64,000 nt of DNA from Eubacterium sp. 14-2 (GTDB lineage Bacteria; Bacillota; Clostridia; Lachnospirales; Lachnospiraceae). The stretch is taken from the NCBI RefSeq assembly GCF_000403845.2, contig NZ_KE159567.1:566911-630910 (forward strand), written 5' to 3'. This document shows, piece by piece, positions 35,215 to 44,147 of the stretch. The position numbers and the translations under genes were made by a program. Each line of letters opens with the position of its first letter. Within the stretch, counting starts at the first letter, position 1. Below the pieces are notes generated by a model. The model was not told the DNA's origin, made no database searches, and saw nothing but the letters and a program-made list of their open reading frames with translations.

Positions 35215-36066
35215 TCAGCTCCTTTCCGGATGTTTCAGAACCATTGTGCCAATGCCTTTTTCCAGTTCCTCTCTTCCCTGAAAGGTAATCAGAACCATGG
35301 GAAGAAGCACAAGAAAGGAAAAGACAAAGGTGTACTGGATGCTGTTCTGGCTGATATTCGGAATATAAAGAGAAAAGGGCCAGAGGGATGGATTTTTCAG
35401 GAAAATCAGCGGCTGCTCCAGCAGATTCCAGTATTCCAGAATGCCCAGCAGCAGAGCAGCTTTCACACCCGGCATGGCCAGAGGCAGGCCCATGTGCAGG
35501 AACATCCGGAAATGGCTGCTGCTGTCCAGGGAAAATGCTTCAAAAATTTCTTCCGGTATTCCGATAAAATACCGGTAAATCAGGAATACCGGGAAGGTGG
35601 AAAATACAGCCGGCAGAATAACGGCGCTGTGGCTGTCCATCATGCCCAGACGGTCAATGACGATATAGCCGGACACCATGGTAACCTGGAAGGGCAGCAG
35701 CATTAAAATAGTATACAGATAAAACAGCAGGCTGCTCAGCGTTCCATGCCAGCGGGAAAATCCCCAGGCAGCGGGAACGGAGCAGAATAACTGGCCTGCC
35801 ATAATGCAGAAGGTCAGTTTGACAGAGTTCCAGAATACGCGGTAGAATTCCGGCGTGTCCAGCAGCACTTCCAGATATCCTCTCAGAGAAGGGAAGGAGG
35901 GGAACAGGGGAAAAAAGCTCTGTCCTGGTCCTTCAAAAATGCCTTTCAGGTAAAAGGCAAGTTCATGTCTGCCGGTGATGGAGCCGATAAACAGAAGGAA
36001 TATGGGAAGACAGGACAGACCGCACAGCAGAAGCAGAACCAGGGCCTTAAGTGTTGAGCGAATCAA
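35215..36066 (-). CDS. Carbohydrate ABC permease, MalG type
   Basis: 283 residues from TTG 36066, eight bases after AAGGAGG; the frame upstream to 36123 lies within the previous permease gene and has no ribosome site. Six hydrophobic helices, ending with FVFSFLVLLPMVLITFQGRE. The EAA-loop region (EEIFEAFSLDSSSHFRMFLH, then GLPLAMPGVKAAL) matches MalG-like inner-membrane subunits. Pairs with the MalF-type subunit encoded immediately upstream (20-base overlap). Sugar specificity cannot be told. No ATPase is in the operon, so a shared MsmK-like ATPase encoded elsewhere is likely. Confidence 0.88.
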   Translation of the reverse strand: MIRSTLKALVLLLLCGLSCLPIFLLFIGSITGRHELAFYLKGIFEGPGQSFFPLFPSFPSLRGYLEVLLDTPEFYRVFWNSVKLTFCIMAGQLFCSVPAAWGFSRWHGTLSSLLFYLYTILMLLPFQVTMVSGYIVIDRLGMMDSHSAVILPAVFSTFPVFLIYRYFIGIPEEIFEAFSLDSSSHFRMFLHMGLPLAMPGVKAALLLGILEYWNLLEQPLIFLKNPSLWPFSLYIPNISQNSIQYTFVFSFLVLLPMVLITFQGREELEKGIGTMVLKHPERS

Positions 36067-36898
36067 AATTCCCACCTCCTTTTTTGCGGAACGGATATAC
36101 CAGTACCGCGAAAATACATACAATGACCACTGCGGCCGCTGACATCTTTTCCATGGCCATGTCCCGAAACCAGTTGTGGAACATATGCTGTATCATGTAA
36201 ATACTTTTGTTCGGATACTCCCCGGACAGAAGATAGATTTCACGGTAGGATCTGAAGGCACCGGTAAGAGCCAGAATCAGTACAGCAGAGGCCATGGGTT
36301 TCAGCCCCGGAAGAGTTATATAACGGAACCGGGCCAGGGGGCCGGCCCCGTCCAGAGCAGCCGCTTCGTACAGGCTTTTGGGAATACCCTGGAGGCCTGT
36401 GAGCCATAAAATCACATAATATCCCGTGTTTTTCCAGAGAAAGCTGAGGGTAAGCACTGCAAATGCCAGGGAGGAATGGAGCCAGTCAGTGGAAAGGTTC
36501 AGAATACTGTTCAGGATTCCGAAACGGTGAAACAGCATGTTCCACACAAAGACCAGGGAGGCAGTGGGAACCGCCATGGGCAGCAGACAGAATTTTTTAT
36601 ACCATGTGCAGATACTGTGGCGGCCAAAATGCACCATATTTGCCAGCAGAAGGGAGACAGCCAGCAAAAGAGGAATGGAAATACTCAGAAATTTCAGGGT
36701 GTTTCCCATGGCCAGCCGAAAAGCGGTGTTGTCCCATATGGCTCTGTAATTTTCAAATCCGGTGAACCGGCTGGCGTCCAGGCTGGTAAAGGATCTTCGT
36801 ACCACATCCCCGAAGGGAAGGAATACAAAGACGGAAACGCCCAGCAGGCTGGGCAGAAGGAACAGGAAGTCCTTCTGCAGGGCGAATGTTTTTTTCAT
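36047..36898 (-). CDS. Carbohydrate ABC permease, MalF type
   Basis: 283 residues from ATG 36898 (GGAG seven bases before). Six hydrophobic segments, beginning FLFLLPSLLGVSVFVFLPFG, and the EAA loop GIPKSLYEAAALDGAGPLAR, followed by FRYITLPGLKPM, are the signature of MalF/UgpA-type permeases. It forms the channel with the MalG-type protein and receives substrate from the large lipoprotein encoded upstream. Confidence 0.9.
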   Translation of the reverse strand: MKKTFALQKDFLFLLPSLLGVSVFVFLPFGDVVRRSFTSLDASRFTGFENYRAIWDNTAFRLAMGNTLKFLSISIPLLLAVSLLLANMVHFGRHSICTWYKKFCLLPMAVPTASLVFVWNMLFHRFGILNSILNLSTDWLHSSLAFAVLTLSFLWKNTGYYVILWLTGLQGIPKSLYEAAALDGAGPLARFRYITLPGLKPMASAVLILALTGAFRSYREIYLLSGEYPNKSIYMIQHMFHNWFRDMAMEKMSAAAVVIVCIFAVLVYPFRKKGGGNFDSLNT

Positions 36899-36935
36899 AG
36901 GGTACTCCATTTCTTAAGACGAACCATGGGCAGCA

Positions 36936-39254
36936 TTACTCTGAAATACCTGATTCTGCCAGGTACAGTTCCAGTGTCTGGATAATTTCATTTACCGTTT
37001 CTTCCAGAGACCTGCCTCCGGATAAGTACATCCGGCCTTTTTCTGTAATGGCAGCCAGAACCAGAGCGTCTTCCATGGCCGGGGTGTCCAGTTCGGAAAT
37101 CTGCTGTTCCAGTCTGTCAAATTCCTCCGAGGAAGGCCAGTGGAACGTGCCGCCCATTTTCCGGAAAATTTGTTCGTATTCTTCCAGTTTTTCCGGGGCA
37201 GGTTCTGCTGCCATGGTCTGCCAGACTTTTTCATGGACCGGAAATGCAGGGAAGACAGGCAGGGAACCGTCAATAAACCGCATCTGTTCTTCTTCACTGA
37301 GTATAAATTCCAGAAATTCACCGGCTAAATCTGTCTGTGGAGATTTTCCGTTGATTCCTGCCAGCAGAGAAGTAAATACATGCGCCGGAAAAGTTTTCCA
37401 GCCCGGAGCCTGTCCTGGGATGTGGTCGGAAATGGCGGTGAAATCCTTAACAGAGCCCAGATAACCTGTGGATGCAGCGGTATTTCCGTATAAAATATTC
37501 CAGACGTTCACATTGGACCAGGAGGGATCGTAAGCAGGAAGGCCTTCTTCTTCGGGCCTTACTGAAAGGAAGGGAGCCCAGGGGTCCTGGTCTTCAGGCG
37601 CCAACAGGTCGTTCAGCTCTTTGCTGCATTGCAGCAGCTTTTTCACCTCTTCTTCGGAAATGGAACCGTCTTCTTTTTGGATATTCTGCCAGAAAATACT
37701 GAAGGTATAAGGCAGGAAGTTTTCGGCTTCCAGAGGAGGCAGAGCGTCCGTTTCTCTGACCATTTCCAGTAAATCTTCCGGAGAATCCACCTGGGAAATC
37801 CGGCTTTCTTCTCCGGCCAGTATGGGGATGGAAAAGCAGACGGGCACCGCATACTGTCTGCCTTCTTTTTCAAATGAAGTAAAAAGGTTTCGGATCACCT
37901 GATTTTCCTGCATGAATGCCAGGCTGTTCAAATCCAGAAGGATATCCTGTCTGGCATAGGAGTTCCAGGGAAGGCCGTTCAGAAACAGAACATCCGGTCC
38001 TTTTCCGGCCATGATTTCCGTGTTCAGAATGCTGATGGCATCGGATTCACTTTTCGTACCGGAAGATTCCATGCCAGCTTCATAAGTCACCAGTACATTC
38101 GGGTGGGTGGAATGGAAGTCGGAAACCAGTCTTTGCAAATTGTAGTTGCTGTACAAAGAGTAAATTTTCAGCTCATGCTCCGGCTGGGTGGGTAAATCCG
38201 GGTCGTATTGGTACCGCAGCAGTTTCAGTCCGTCAGAGTCGGTAGTTTCCAGAAATACCAGAAATATGGTTTCGTCCATCTGGCAAAAATACCGTAAGGT
38301 GGAAGTGATGTCGGAAAAACTGCTTAAATTGCCGTCCACCAGAAGTTCTGTCAGGGACATGGTATGATCGGAGCTGTAAATTCCCGTTTCATTACAGTAA
38401 TAAAATTTCTGATTTTCAGGCTCTGAATCCATCAGATTTAAGAACCTGGTTCCGGAGGGGAGTACCGTTTCCGACAGGTCCGACCCATTTGCGGAATCCA
38501 GAATTTTGATGGTTCCGTCGTATTCATTCAGATAGAGGATGTTTTCCTGGAGTTTAAGTTCAGCGTTGCCTGTATCACGCTTCCAGTTTATGACGCCGTT
38601 GTCTGAATTAAAGTTCATAATCTGAGAAGTCTGTGTCTCTCCGGAACCAAGCTGCAGGATTCCTGTGAGTGTTCCGTCTTCTGAACAGACCATGTTCCGC
38701 AGTCCATAGCCTGCTTTCAGGTATTCTTCCCTGGGTTTTGGAAGTTCCGGAGAAAAGGGTTCTGTCTGAAGCCCTTCCGGGGTTTCTTTTAGTCTGATAT
38801 ATTCGTATGCCCCTGTTGCATGCTGTTCATCCAGGGGGTCTTCTGATATTTTTCCGAAAGAAACGAAAATGGTGTTTTCCGGGGCAAAGCAGGCGGATAC
38901 CACCCGGTAATGTTCTGGCAGCCATGAGGTATCCCAGGATTCCTGCTGCCAGGTGGCGCCTGCATCCTGGCTTTTGCAGCAGCAGAAATTGCCCGGTTTC
39001 TGTTCCAGAAGAATACGAACGGTGTCTCCTTCTTTTTCAATGTCGAATATGGACCGGGCAGGTACCGGAAATGCAATGGTTTCTTCCCGGTAGCGGCCCA
39101 TGGCCTGTTCCTTTGGCTGGCCAAAATCTTCCTTTTGCGAGGCCGGCCCAGGCTGATTTTTCCGGTTATTGCTTCCGGAAATACTGCAGCCTGCAGTGAG
39201 GCAGGACATGAAAATCAGTAATCCTGCAAGTAAAAATGAAAATTTCTGTTTCAT
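36936..39254 (-). CDS. Large solute-binding lipoprotein with propeller-like N-terminus
   Basis: 772 residues. Lipoprotein signal with lipobox LTAGC (Cys at about residue 23). Residues about 60-370 are beta-rich with repeated short strands (KEGDTVRILLEQKPGNFCCC, DGTIKILDSANGSDL), resembling a beta-propeller. Residues about 370-760 form a family 1 extracellular solute-binding domain (LLRYQYDPDLP..., LNTEIMAGKGPDVLFLNGLP, FFILSEEEQMRFIDGSLPVF-type end). Such two-part binding proteins occur in Lachnospiraceae next to two permeases. Probably collects a carbohydrate. First gene of the minus-strand operon; promoter region shared with the two-component system. Confidence 0.85.
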   Translation of the reverse strand: MKQKFSFLLAGLLIFMSCLTAGCSISGSNNRKNQPGPASQKEDFGQPKEQAMGRYREETIAFPVPARSIFDIEKEGDTVRILLEQKPGNFCCCKSQDAGATWQQESWDTSWLPEHYRVVSACFAPENTIFVSFGKISEDPLDEQHATGAYEYIRLKETPEGLQTEPFSPELPKPREEYLKAGYGLRNMVCSEDGTLTGILQLGSGETQTSQIMNFNSDNGVINWKRDTGNAELKLQENILYLNEYDGTIKILDSANGSDLSETVLPSGTRFLNLMDSEPENQKFYYCNETGIYSSDHTMSLTELLVDGNLSSFSDITSTLRYFCQMDETIFLVFLETTDSDGLKLLRYQYDPDLPTQPEHELKIYSLYSNYNLQRLVSDFHSTHPNVLVTYEAGMESSGTKSESDAISILNTEIMAGKGPDVLFLNGLPWNSYARQDILLDLNSLAFMQENQVIRNLFTSFEKEGRQYAVPVCFSIPILAGEESRISQVDSPEDLLEMVRETDALPPLEAENFLPYTFSIFWQNIQKEDGSISEEEVKKLLQCSKELNDLLAPEDQDPWAPFLSVRPEEEGLPAYDPSWSNVNVWNILYGNTAASTGYLGSVKDFTAISDHIPGQAPGWKTFPAHVFTSLLAGINGKSPQTDLAGEFLEFILSEEEQMRFIDGSLPVFPAFPVHEKVWQTMAAEPAPEKLEEYEQIFRKMGGTFHWPSSEEFDRLEQQISELDTPAMEDALVLAAITEKGRMYLSGGRSLEETVNEIIQTLELYLAESGISE

Positions 39255-39320
39255 ACATGTTCTCCTTTCCTGAGGTTTGTCTGACTTGCTGTTATCTTAT
39301 CACGGGAGGGTGAGAAAGTC

Positions 39321-39337
39321 CTCTAAGAATTCTCTAA
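39321..39337. promoter_or_regulatory. Direct repeat, candidate OmpR-type response regulator box
   Basis: CTCTAA at 39321-39326 and again at 39332-39337, an 11-bp period that fits a response regulator dimer of the OmpR/PhoB family. On the minus strand it reads TTAGAG twice and lies about 20 bases before a -10-like TAAGAT, so binding here would activate the transporter operon. Confidence 0.6.
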
Positions 39338-39385
39338 AGGCTTTCAGGAGCTGGGCAGAGGATGGAAAAAGAGGAGAAAAATTTA

Positions 39386-39414
39386 TTGTTGCAGATAATT
39401 TTGTATGATATACT
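39386..39414 (+). promoter_or_regulatory. Promoter of the two-component system
   Basis: TTGTTG 39386-39391, 17-base spacer, TATACT 39409-39414, 38 bases before the response regulator ATG. Confidence 0.68.
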
Positions 39415-39452
39415 GACTGAAACTGCCAGTGCTTAGAAAGAGGAGGTACGTC

Positions 39453-40136
39453 ATGAGAATACTGATGATTGAAGATGACAGAGGGTTAGCGGAACTGCTG
39501 CTGTATGGCCTGGAGGATGAAGGATTTTCTGTGGATATCTGTCATGACGGATATGAGGGACTGCTGCTGGCTCTGCAGGAAGCCCATGATATTGTGCTGC
39601 TGGACCGGATGCTTCCGGGTATGATGGGGGAAGATATTCTCAGGCGTATGCGCCGGGACGGAATCAGCACGCCGGTGATATTTATTACAGCCCTTGGAGA
39701 ATCTGCGGAGAAAATCAACGGGCTGGATTCAGGGGCGGACGATTATCTGGTAAAGCCCTTTGACCTGGGGGAACTGCTGGCCCGGATTCGCAGCGTAATG
39801 CGAAGGACCTTGGCCCAGCCCTCGCCTTTTGTACTTCGGTTCGGAGATATCTGCTTTTCTGAAAAAGAGTCAAAATTAATCCACAATGACCATATCTGTA
39901 TTCTGCCCGGACGGGAAGGGCAGCTGCTGTCCTATTTTCTGCGGAATCCCAGGCAGGTTCTCACACGCCTGCAGATTATCGGAAATGTCTGGGGGCCGGA
40001 GGCGGAAATCGAGGATGGGAATCTGGACAATTACATATATCTGCTCCGAAAAAAGCTGAACAGCCTGGATACTGCAGTGCAGATTGTGACGGTGCACCGG
40101 CAGGGGTACTGTCTGACCACAAAGCAGGTGGTCTGA
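39453..40136 (+). CDS. OmpR/PhoB-family response regulator
   Basis: 227 residues from ATG 39453 (after GAGGAGGT; the frame is open eight codons earlier). Receiver domain with acidic pair IEDD, phosphorylation Asp in VLLDRMLPG (about residue 51) and Lys of VKPFDLGE; C-terminal winged helix with LLSYFLRNPRQVLTR and YIYLLRKKL. The kinase gene follows after a one-base gap. Together they probably read an extracellular signal and control the divergent transporter operon through the CTCTAA repeat. Confidence 0.94.
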   Translation: MRILMIEDDRGLAELLLYGLEDEGFSVDICHDGYEGLLLALQEAHDIVLLDRMLPGMMGEDILRRMRRDGISTPVIFITALGESAEKINGLDSGADDYLVKPFDLGELLARIRSVMRRTLAQPSPFVLRFGDICFSEKESKLIHNDHICILPGREGQLLSYFLRNPRQVLTRLQIIGNVWGPEAEIEDGNLDNYIYLLRKKLNSLDTAVQIVTVHRQGYCLTTKQVV

Positions 40137-40137
40137 G

Positions 40138-41421
40138 ATGCTGAAAAAAATCCGGATCCGGCTTTCCCTTGTCTGCTGTTTTACCACGGAACTTCTGGTG
40201 CTTGCAGTGGTTCTGTGCTGTCTTAAAATTTCAGAAAAAAACATGTATGGACAGGAAGAAGCCTATTTCCTTCTGAAGGCCGGTAACATTTCTCATGAGC
40301 TGCACAACGAAACACCCATCAGTATCAACTGGTATATGCGCAATGTAAGTCCTGAAAAAAATATCCTGTATCTGGAGGCGGACGGCGTAACCGCCACCCT
40401 TTCCCAGGTGGTTCTGACGGAGCCGGAGCGCAGGCTGGCCGGGGAAGTACAGTTGTATGTGCAGGAAAAGGGAATTACCCCGGTTATGGATAAATTTACT
40501 TCTGAAATGGAGTATTTCCGATATGAAAAAGAAAAATCAGATTATCTGGTCTGGTATGGAACAGTTTCAGAGCCGGTTACACCAGTTACCTGGATGTATC
40601 TGTACAGTCTGGATCCATTCTGTCACAGAGTAAACAGGCAGCGTCTGTGGTTTCTGGCAGTCTGGCTTATGTCAGTCCCGCTGGTCTATGGTTTTTCCTG
40701 CAGGTTTACGTCCCGCGTGCTGAAACCGGTGGAACAGAATCAGGAACAGCAGAAGGACTTTATTGCCTTTGCCTCCCATGAACTCCGTTCGCCCCTGGCA
40801 GTATTTAAAACAGGGCTGTCCATGCTGAGAAAAAACCATGACATGGAAAAGCAGGAGCGGATTTTTGCTCTGATGAACAGCGAAATGTCCAGAATGGAGC
40901 ATCTGATACAGGATCTTCTGTGTCTGGTAAAAGTGGAACGGGCAGAGATGACCTTTCAGTTTGAACCGGTCAGTCTGGCGGAACTTGTGGAAACTGTATA
41001 TGAGAAATATAAGGAGGCTGCAGAAAAGAAGGAAATCGGCTTTTCCTGCACCTTTAAAGAAGGACAGGATTATCAATGTGTCTGCGATTGCCGGCGGATG
41101 GAGCAGGTGCTGGTTATCCTGGTGGAAAACGCTTTGCATTATACCCCTTCCGGGCAGAAAGTGTCACTGTATCTGTACCGCCAGAGGGGCAGATATTGTA
41201 TTCAGGTGGCCGATACCGGAAAAGGAATTGCCGATGAGGAGAAAGAGAAGATATTCGATAAATTTTATCAGGTCAGCGATTCCCGTAGCGATAAGGAACA
41301 TTTTGGACTCGGACTGTCCATAGCCAGGGAAATCTGCAGCAGCCACGGCGGGAAAATATCCGTAAGCGATACAAAGGGCGGCGGCAGTACCTTTACGGTG
41401 AAACTGCCGGTGAAGCGGTAA
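40138..41421 (+). CDS. Membrane sensor histidine kinase
   Basis: 427 residues. Two membrane helices (about residues 9-28 and 177-195) enclose an extracellular sensing domain of about 145 residues. The dimerisation helix carries the phospho-His in FASHELRSPLA (about residue 221); the catalytic domain has N (LVENALHYTP), G1 (VADTGKGIAD), F and G2 (HFGLGLSIA) boxes. No HAMP is obvious. Partner of the response regulator just upstream. Confidence 0.94.
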   Translation: MLKKIRIRLSLVCCFTTELLVLAVVLCCLKISEKNMYGQEEAYFLLKAGNISHELHNETPISINWYMRNVSPEKNILYLEADGVTATLSQVVLTEPERRLAGEVQLYVQEKGITPVMDKFTSEMEYFRYEKEKSDYLVWYGTVSEPVTPVTWMYLYSLDPFCHRVNRQRLWFLAVWLMSVPLVYGFSCRFTSRVLKPVEQNQEQQKDFIAFASHELRSPLAVFKTGLSMLRKNHDMEKQERIFALMNSEMSRMEHLIQDLLCLVKVERAEMTFQFEPVSLAELVETVYEKYKEAAEKKEIGFSCTFKEGQDYQCVCDCRRMEQVLVILVENALHYTPSGQKVSLYLYRQRGRYCIQVADTGKGIADEEKEKIFDKFYQVSDSRSDKEHFGLGLSIAREICSSHGGKISVSDTKGGGSTFTVKLPVKR

Positions 41422-41443
41422 AAATATTGTTTTCCTGCAAGAT

Positions 41444-41490
41444 AAAAAGAGGTGGAAAGACCCCCCAGGGGGCTTCCGCCTTCTTTTTTT
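41444..41490 (+). terminator. Terminator behind the two-component system
   Basis: AAAGAGGTGGAA pairs with TTCCGCCTTCTTT around an inner CCCCC/GGGGG stem, followed by a T-run. Confidence 0.82.
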
Positions 41491-41545
41491 CTGTGGTAGC
41501 ATAAACCATGTCTGAATTATGAGTTTAAGTACAGGAGGAAAATAT

Positions 41546-43159
41546 ATGAAAAGGAAAAGACTGCTTCTGCTTTGCTGGCTGGTTCTGCTGCTGGCAGGCT
41601 GCGGAGGGGAACAGAAACCGGAAGAAAAAGGGAATACAGCAGGCGATGAAAATGCCATTGTCTGCTATGTGGGCCATGGATTCTGGGATGGTTCCCTGGA
41701 CCCGGTAAAGGGCGGATTTGCTTATGGATATGATTTTATCAACAATGGCCTGGTACGGGTAAATGCTGATTCGGAATATGAGGGAGATCTGGCTGAAAGC
41801 TGGGAGATTTCCGAGGATTCCCTGGTCTATACCTACAGGCTGAAAGAAGGAATCCGGTTTCAGGACGGTACGGATTTTACAGCAGAGGACGTGGTATTTA
41901 CCTATGAAACAGTAATGGCAAATCAGGGACAGAATGAAAAAGTGGATCTTTCCAGGCTGAAAGAAGTAAAAGCCCTGGATGACACTACGGTGCAGTTTAC
42001 CCTGAAAGAGCCTTTTTCACCATTTCTGGACACTACCGCCCAGCTTGGAATTGTGCCTTCCGACGGGTATGACAGTGAAACCTATGACAGGATGCCTGTG
42101 GGAACCGGGCCCTGGAAAGTGATCCAGTACGATACGGAGCAGCAGCTGATTGTGGAGGCCAACGAAAGTTATTTTGAGGGAGCGCCGGAAATTGGCCGTG
42201 TGACCTTTGTGGATATGGACAACGAAGCGGCCTTTTCCAATGCCAGATCCGGGCAGCTGGATGTGGTAATGGTACAGCCTGCCTGGGCAGGAGAAACCCT
42301 GGAAGGCATGCATGTGGAAAAGCTGGAAACCATGGACGTGCGGAATATCAGCCTTCCCTGCCGGGAACCGGACGTGATTACCACTGCCGACGGGAAGCAG
42401 GAAGAAGTGGGAAATAAAGTCACGTCGGACCTGGCAGTGAGAAAGGCCCTGTCCATCGGCATTAACCGGCAGGAAGTGATTGACCATGCATTTAACGGGA
42501 TTGGAAAGCCTGCCCAGGGCTGGACAGACAACCTGGTCTGGGGAAATACGAAAATGTATGAGGACTCTCAGGTGGAGGAAGCCAGGAAGCTGCTGGAAGA
42601 AGCAGGATGGCGGGATCAGGACGGAGACGGAATCCGGGAAAAAGACGGGGTGCCCTGTCAGTTTGAGGTCTATACCCCCTCTGACGAACAGGACCGCTAT
42701 ATGCTGGCCGCGGCCGTGGCGGAGAACGTAAAACAGCTTGGAATTTCCATAGAGGTAAAACAGACCACCTGGGATGAAATTACAAAAAAGGCGTACAGCC
42801 AGGGCGTGGTCTGGGGCTATGGACAGTACAGCCCCATGGTAATCGACAGCCTGTTTCGGTCGGAACATTTCACCAGGCAGGCTTACAGCAATACCAACGG
42901 GTACCGGAATGAAGAGGTGGACAGGCTGATGACGGAGGCTGTTTCTGCCGGAAGTCAGGAAGAAGCGGTATCGCTCTGGAAAGAAGCCCAGGCAGCTTAC
43001 GCAAAAGATTACCCCTGGCTGTTTCTGGTAAATATCGAACATTGCTATTTTGTCAGCGACCGGCTGGATATTTCCAAAGACACCCAGATTCCCCATCCTC
43101 ATGGACACGGAATTCCCATAATCTGTAACATGAAAGATTGGAAAATCAGAAAAGGATAA
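41546..43159 (+). CDS. Family 5 solute-binding lipoprotein (peptide/nickel type)
   Basis: 537 residues from ATG 41546 after AGGAGGA. Lipobox LLAGC (Cys about residue 18). SBP family 5 motifs: LVYTYRLKEGIRFQDGTDFT, VPSDGYD...PVGTGPWKV and VRKALSIGINRQEVI. A His-rich end (IPHPHGHGIPI) suggests metal binding and resembles nickel-type members as I recall them, but peptide or opine ligands are not excluded. First of five genes for a complete Dpp/Nik-type importer. Confidence 0.88.
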   Translation: MKRKRLLLLCWLVLLLAGCGGEQKPEEKGNTAGDENAIVCYVGHGFWDGSLDPVKGGFAYGYDFINNGLVRVNADSEYEGDLAESWEISEDSLVYTYRLKEGIRFQDGTDFTAEDVVFTYETVMANQGQNEKVDLSRLKEVKALDDTTVQFTLKEPFSPFLDTTAQLGIVPSDGYDSETYDRMPVGTGPWKVIQYDTEQQLIVEANESYFEGAPEIGRVTFVDMDNEAAFSNARSGQLDVVMVQPAWAGETLEGMHVEKLETMDVRNISLPCREPDVITTADGKQEEVGNKVTSDLAVRKALSIGINRQEVIDHAFNGIGKPAQGWTDNLVWGNTKMYEDSQVEEARKLLEEAGWRDQDGDGIREKDGVPCQFEVYTPSDEQDRYMLAAAVAENVKQLGISIEVKQTTWDEITKKAYSQGVVWGYGQYSPMVIDSLFRSEHFTRQAYSNTNGYRNEEVDRLMTEAVSAGSQEEAVSLWKEAQAAYAKDYPWLFLVNIEHCYFVSDRLDISKDTQIPHPHGHGIPIICNMKDWKIRKG

Positions 43160-43163
43160 AAAC

Positions 43164-44147
43164 ATGAAAAAATTATGTATGACAATGCTGCGCATGATAA
43201 CATTGCTGATTGCCATAAGTATCATTGCATTTCTCATGGTTTCTCATGCACCCATGGACCCGCTGACTGCTTACATAGGAACCAGTTCCACCATATCGGA
43301 GGAAGCAAAAGAGGAGATTGCAGAATACTGGGGCCTGAACGACCCGCCCATGGAGCGGTTTTTCACCTGGGCAGACAATGTGCTCCATGGAGATTTCGGA
43401 GAATCCATTGTATACAAACAGCCGGTGTTGACTGTGATAAAGGAGCGGTTTCAGTATTCTCTGGCGCTGATTCTGATTGCCTGGAGCTGTTCCGGCATTC
43501 TGGGATTTGGGCTGGGCATTCTGGCAGCAGTCCTGAAAGGAAAACTGCCGGATAAAATCATAAAAACATGCTGTCTGGTGTTTCAGTCTGCGCCCACCTT
43601 TTGGGTGGGCCTTCTCATGCTCAGTGTTTTTGCTGTAAATCTGGGCTGGTTTCCCATTGGGCTTGCGGCGCCCATGGGAAAAGCAGCCCCGGAGGTGACG
43701 CTGGGAGATCGGCTGCACCATCTTGTTCTGCCGGCAGTTACCCTGAGTATTCTGGGCATCGGGAAAATCACATTGTATACCAGACAGAAATTACTGGAAC
43801 TTTTTGACAGTGAGTTTATACTCTATGCAAGGACAAGAGGGGAAAATACCTGGCAGATTTTAAAGCGTCATGGAATGAGGAATATTGCCATTCCCGCAGT
43901 TACGGTACAGTTTGCTTCCTTCAGCGAGCTGTTCGGCGGAATTGCACTGGCAGAGTCCGTATTTTCCTATCCGGGAATTGGAAGCGCTGTGACAGCGGCG
44001 GGGCTTGGCGGGGATGTGCCGCTGCTGCTGGGCATTGCCATATTCAGCGCGGTTTTTGTATTTGCCGGGAACCTTATTGCAAATGTGCTGTATGGAATCC
44101 TGGACCCCAGAATCAGGGAGGGTGTTTCACATGAACAGAAAAACTGA
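43164..44147 (+). CDS. ABC permease, DppB/NikB type
   Basis: 327 residues with an N-terminal helix (MLRMITLLIAISIIAFLMVS), the DppB-specific NDPPMERFFTWADNVLHGDFG segment and five more helices. The coupling loop (YARTRGENTWQILKRHGMRN) is near residues 222-241. Gap of only four bases from the binding protein gene; overlaps the next permease gene by 17 bases. Confidence 0.92.
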   Translation: MKKLCMTMLRMITLLIAISIIAFLMVSHAPMDPLTAYIGTSSTISEEAKEEIAEYWGLNDPPMERFFTWADNVLHGDFGESIVYKQPVLTVIKERFQYSLALILIAWSCSGILGFGLGILAAVLKGKLPDKIIKTCCLVFQSAPTFWVGLLMLSVFAVNLGWFPIGLAAPMGKAAPEVTLGDRLHHLVLPAVTLSILGIGKITLYTRQKLLELFDSEFILYARTRGENTWQILKRHGMRNIAIPAVTVQFASFSELFGGIALAESVFSYPGIGSAVTAAGLGGDVPLLLGIAIFSAVFVFAGNLIANVLYGILDPRIREGVSHEQKN

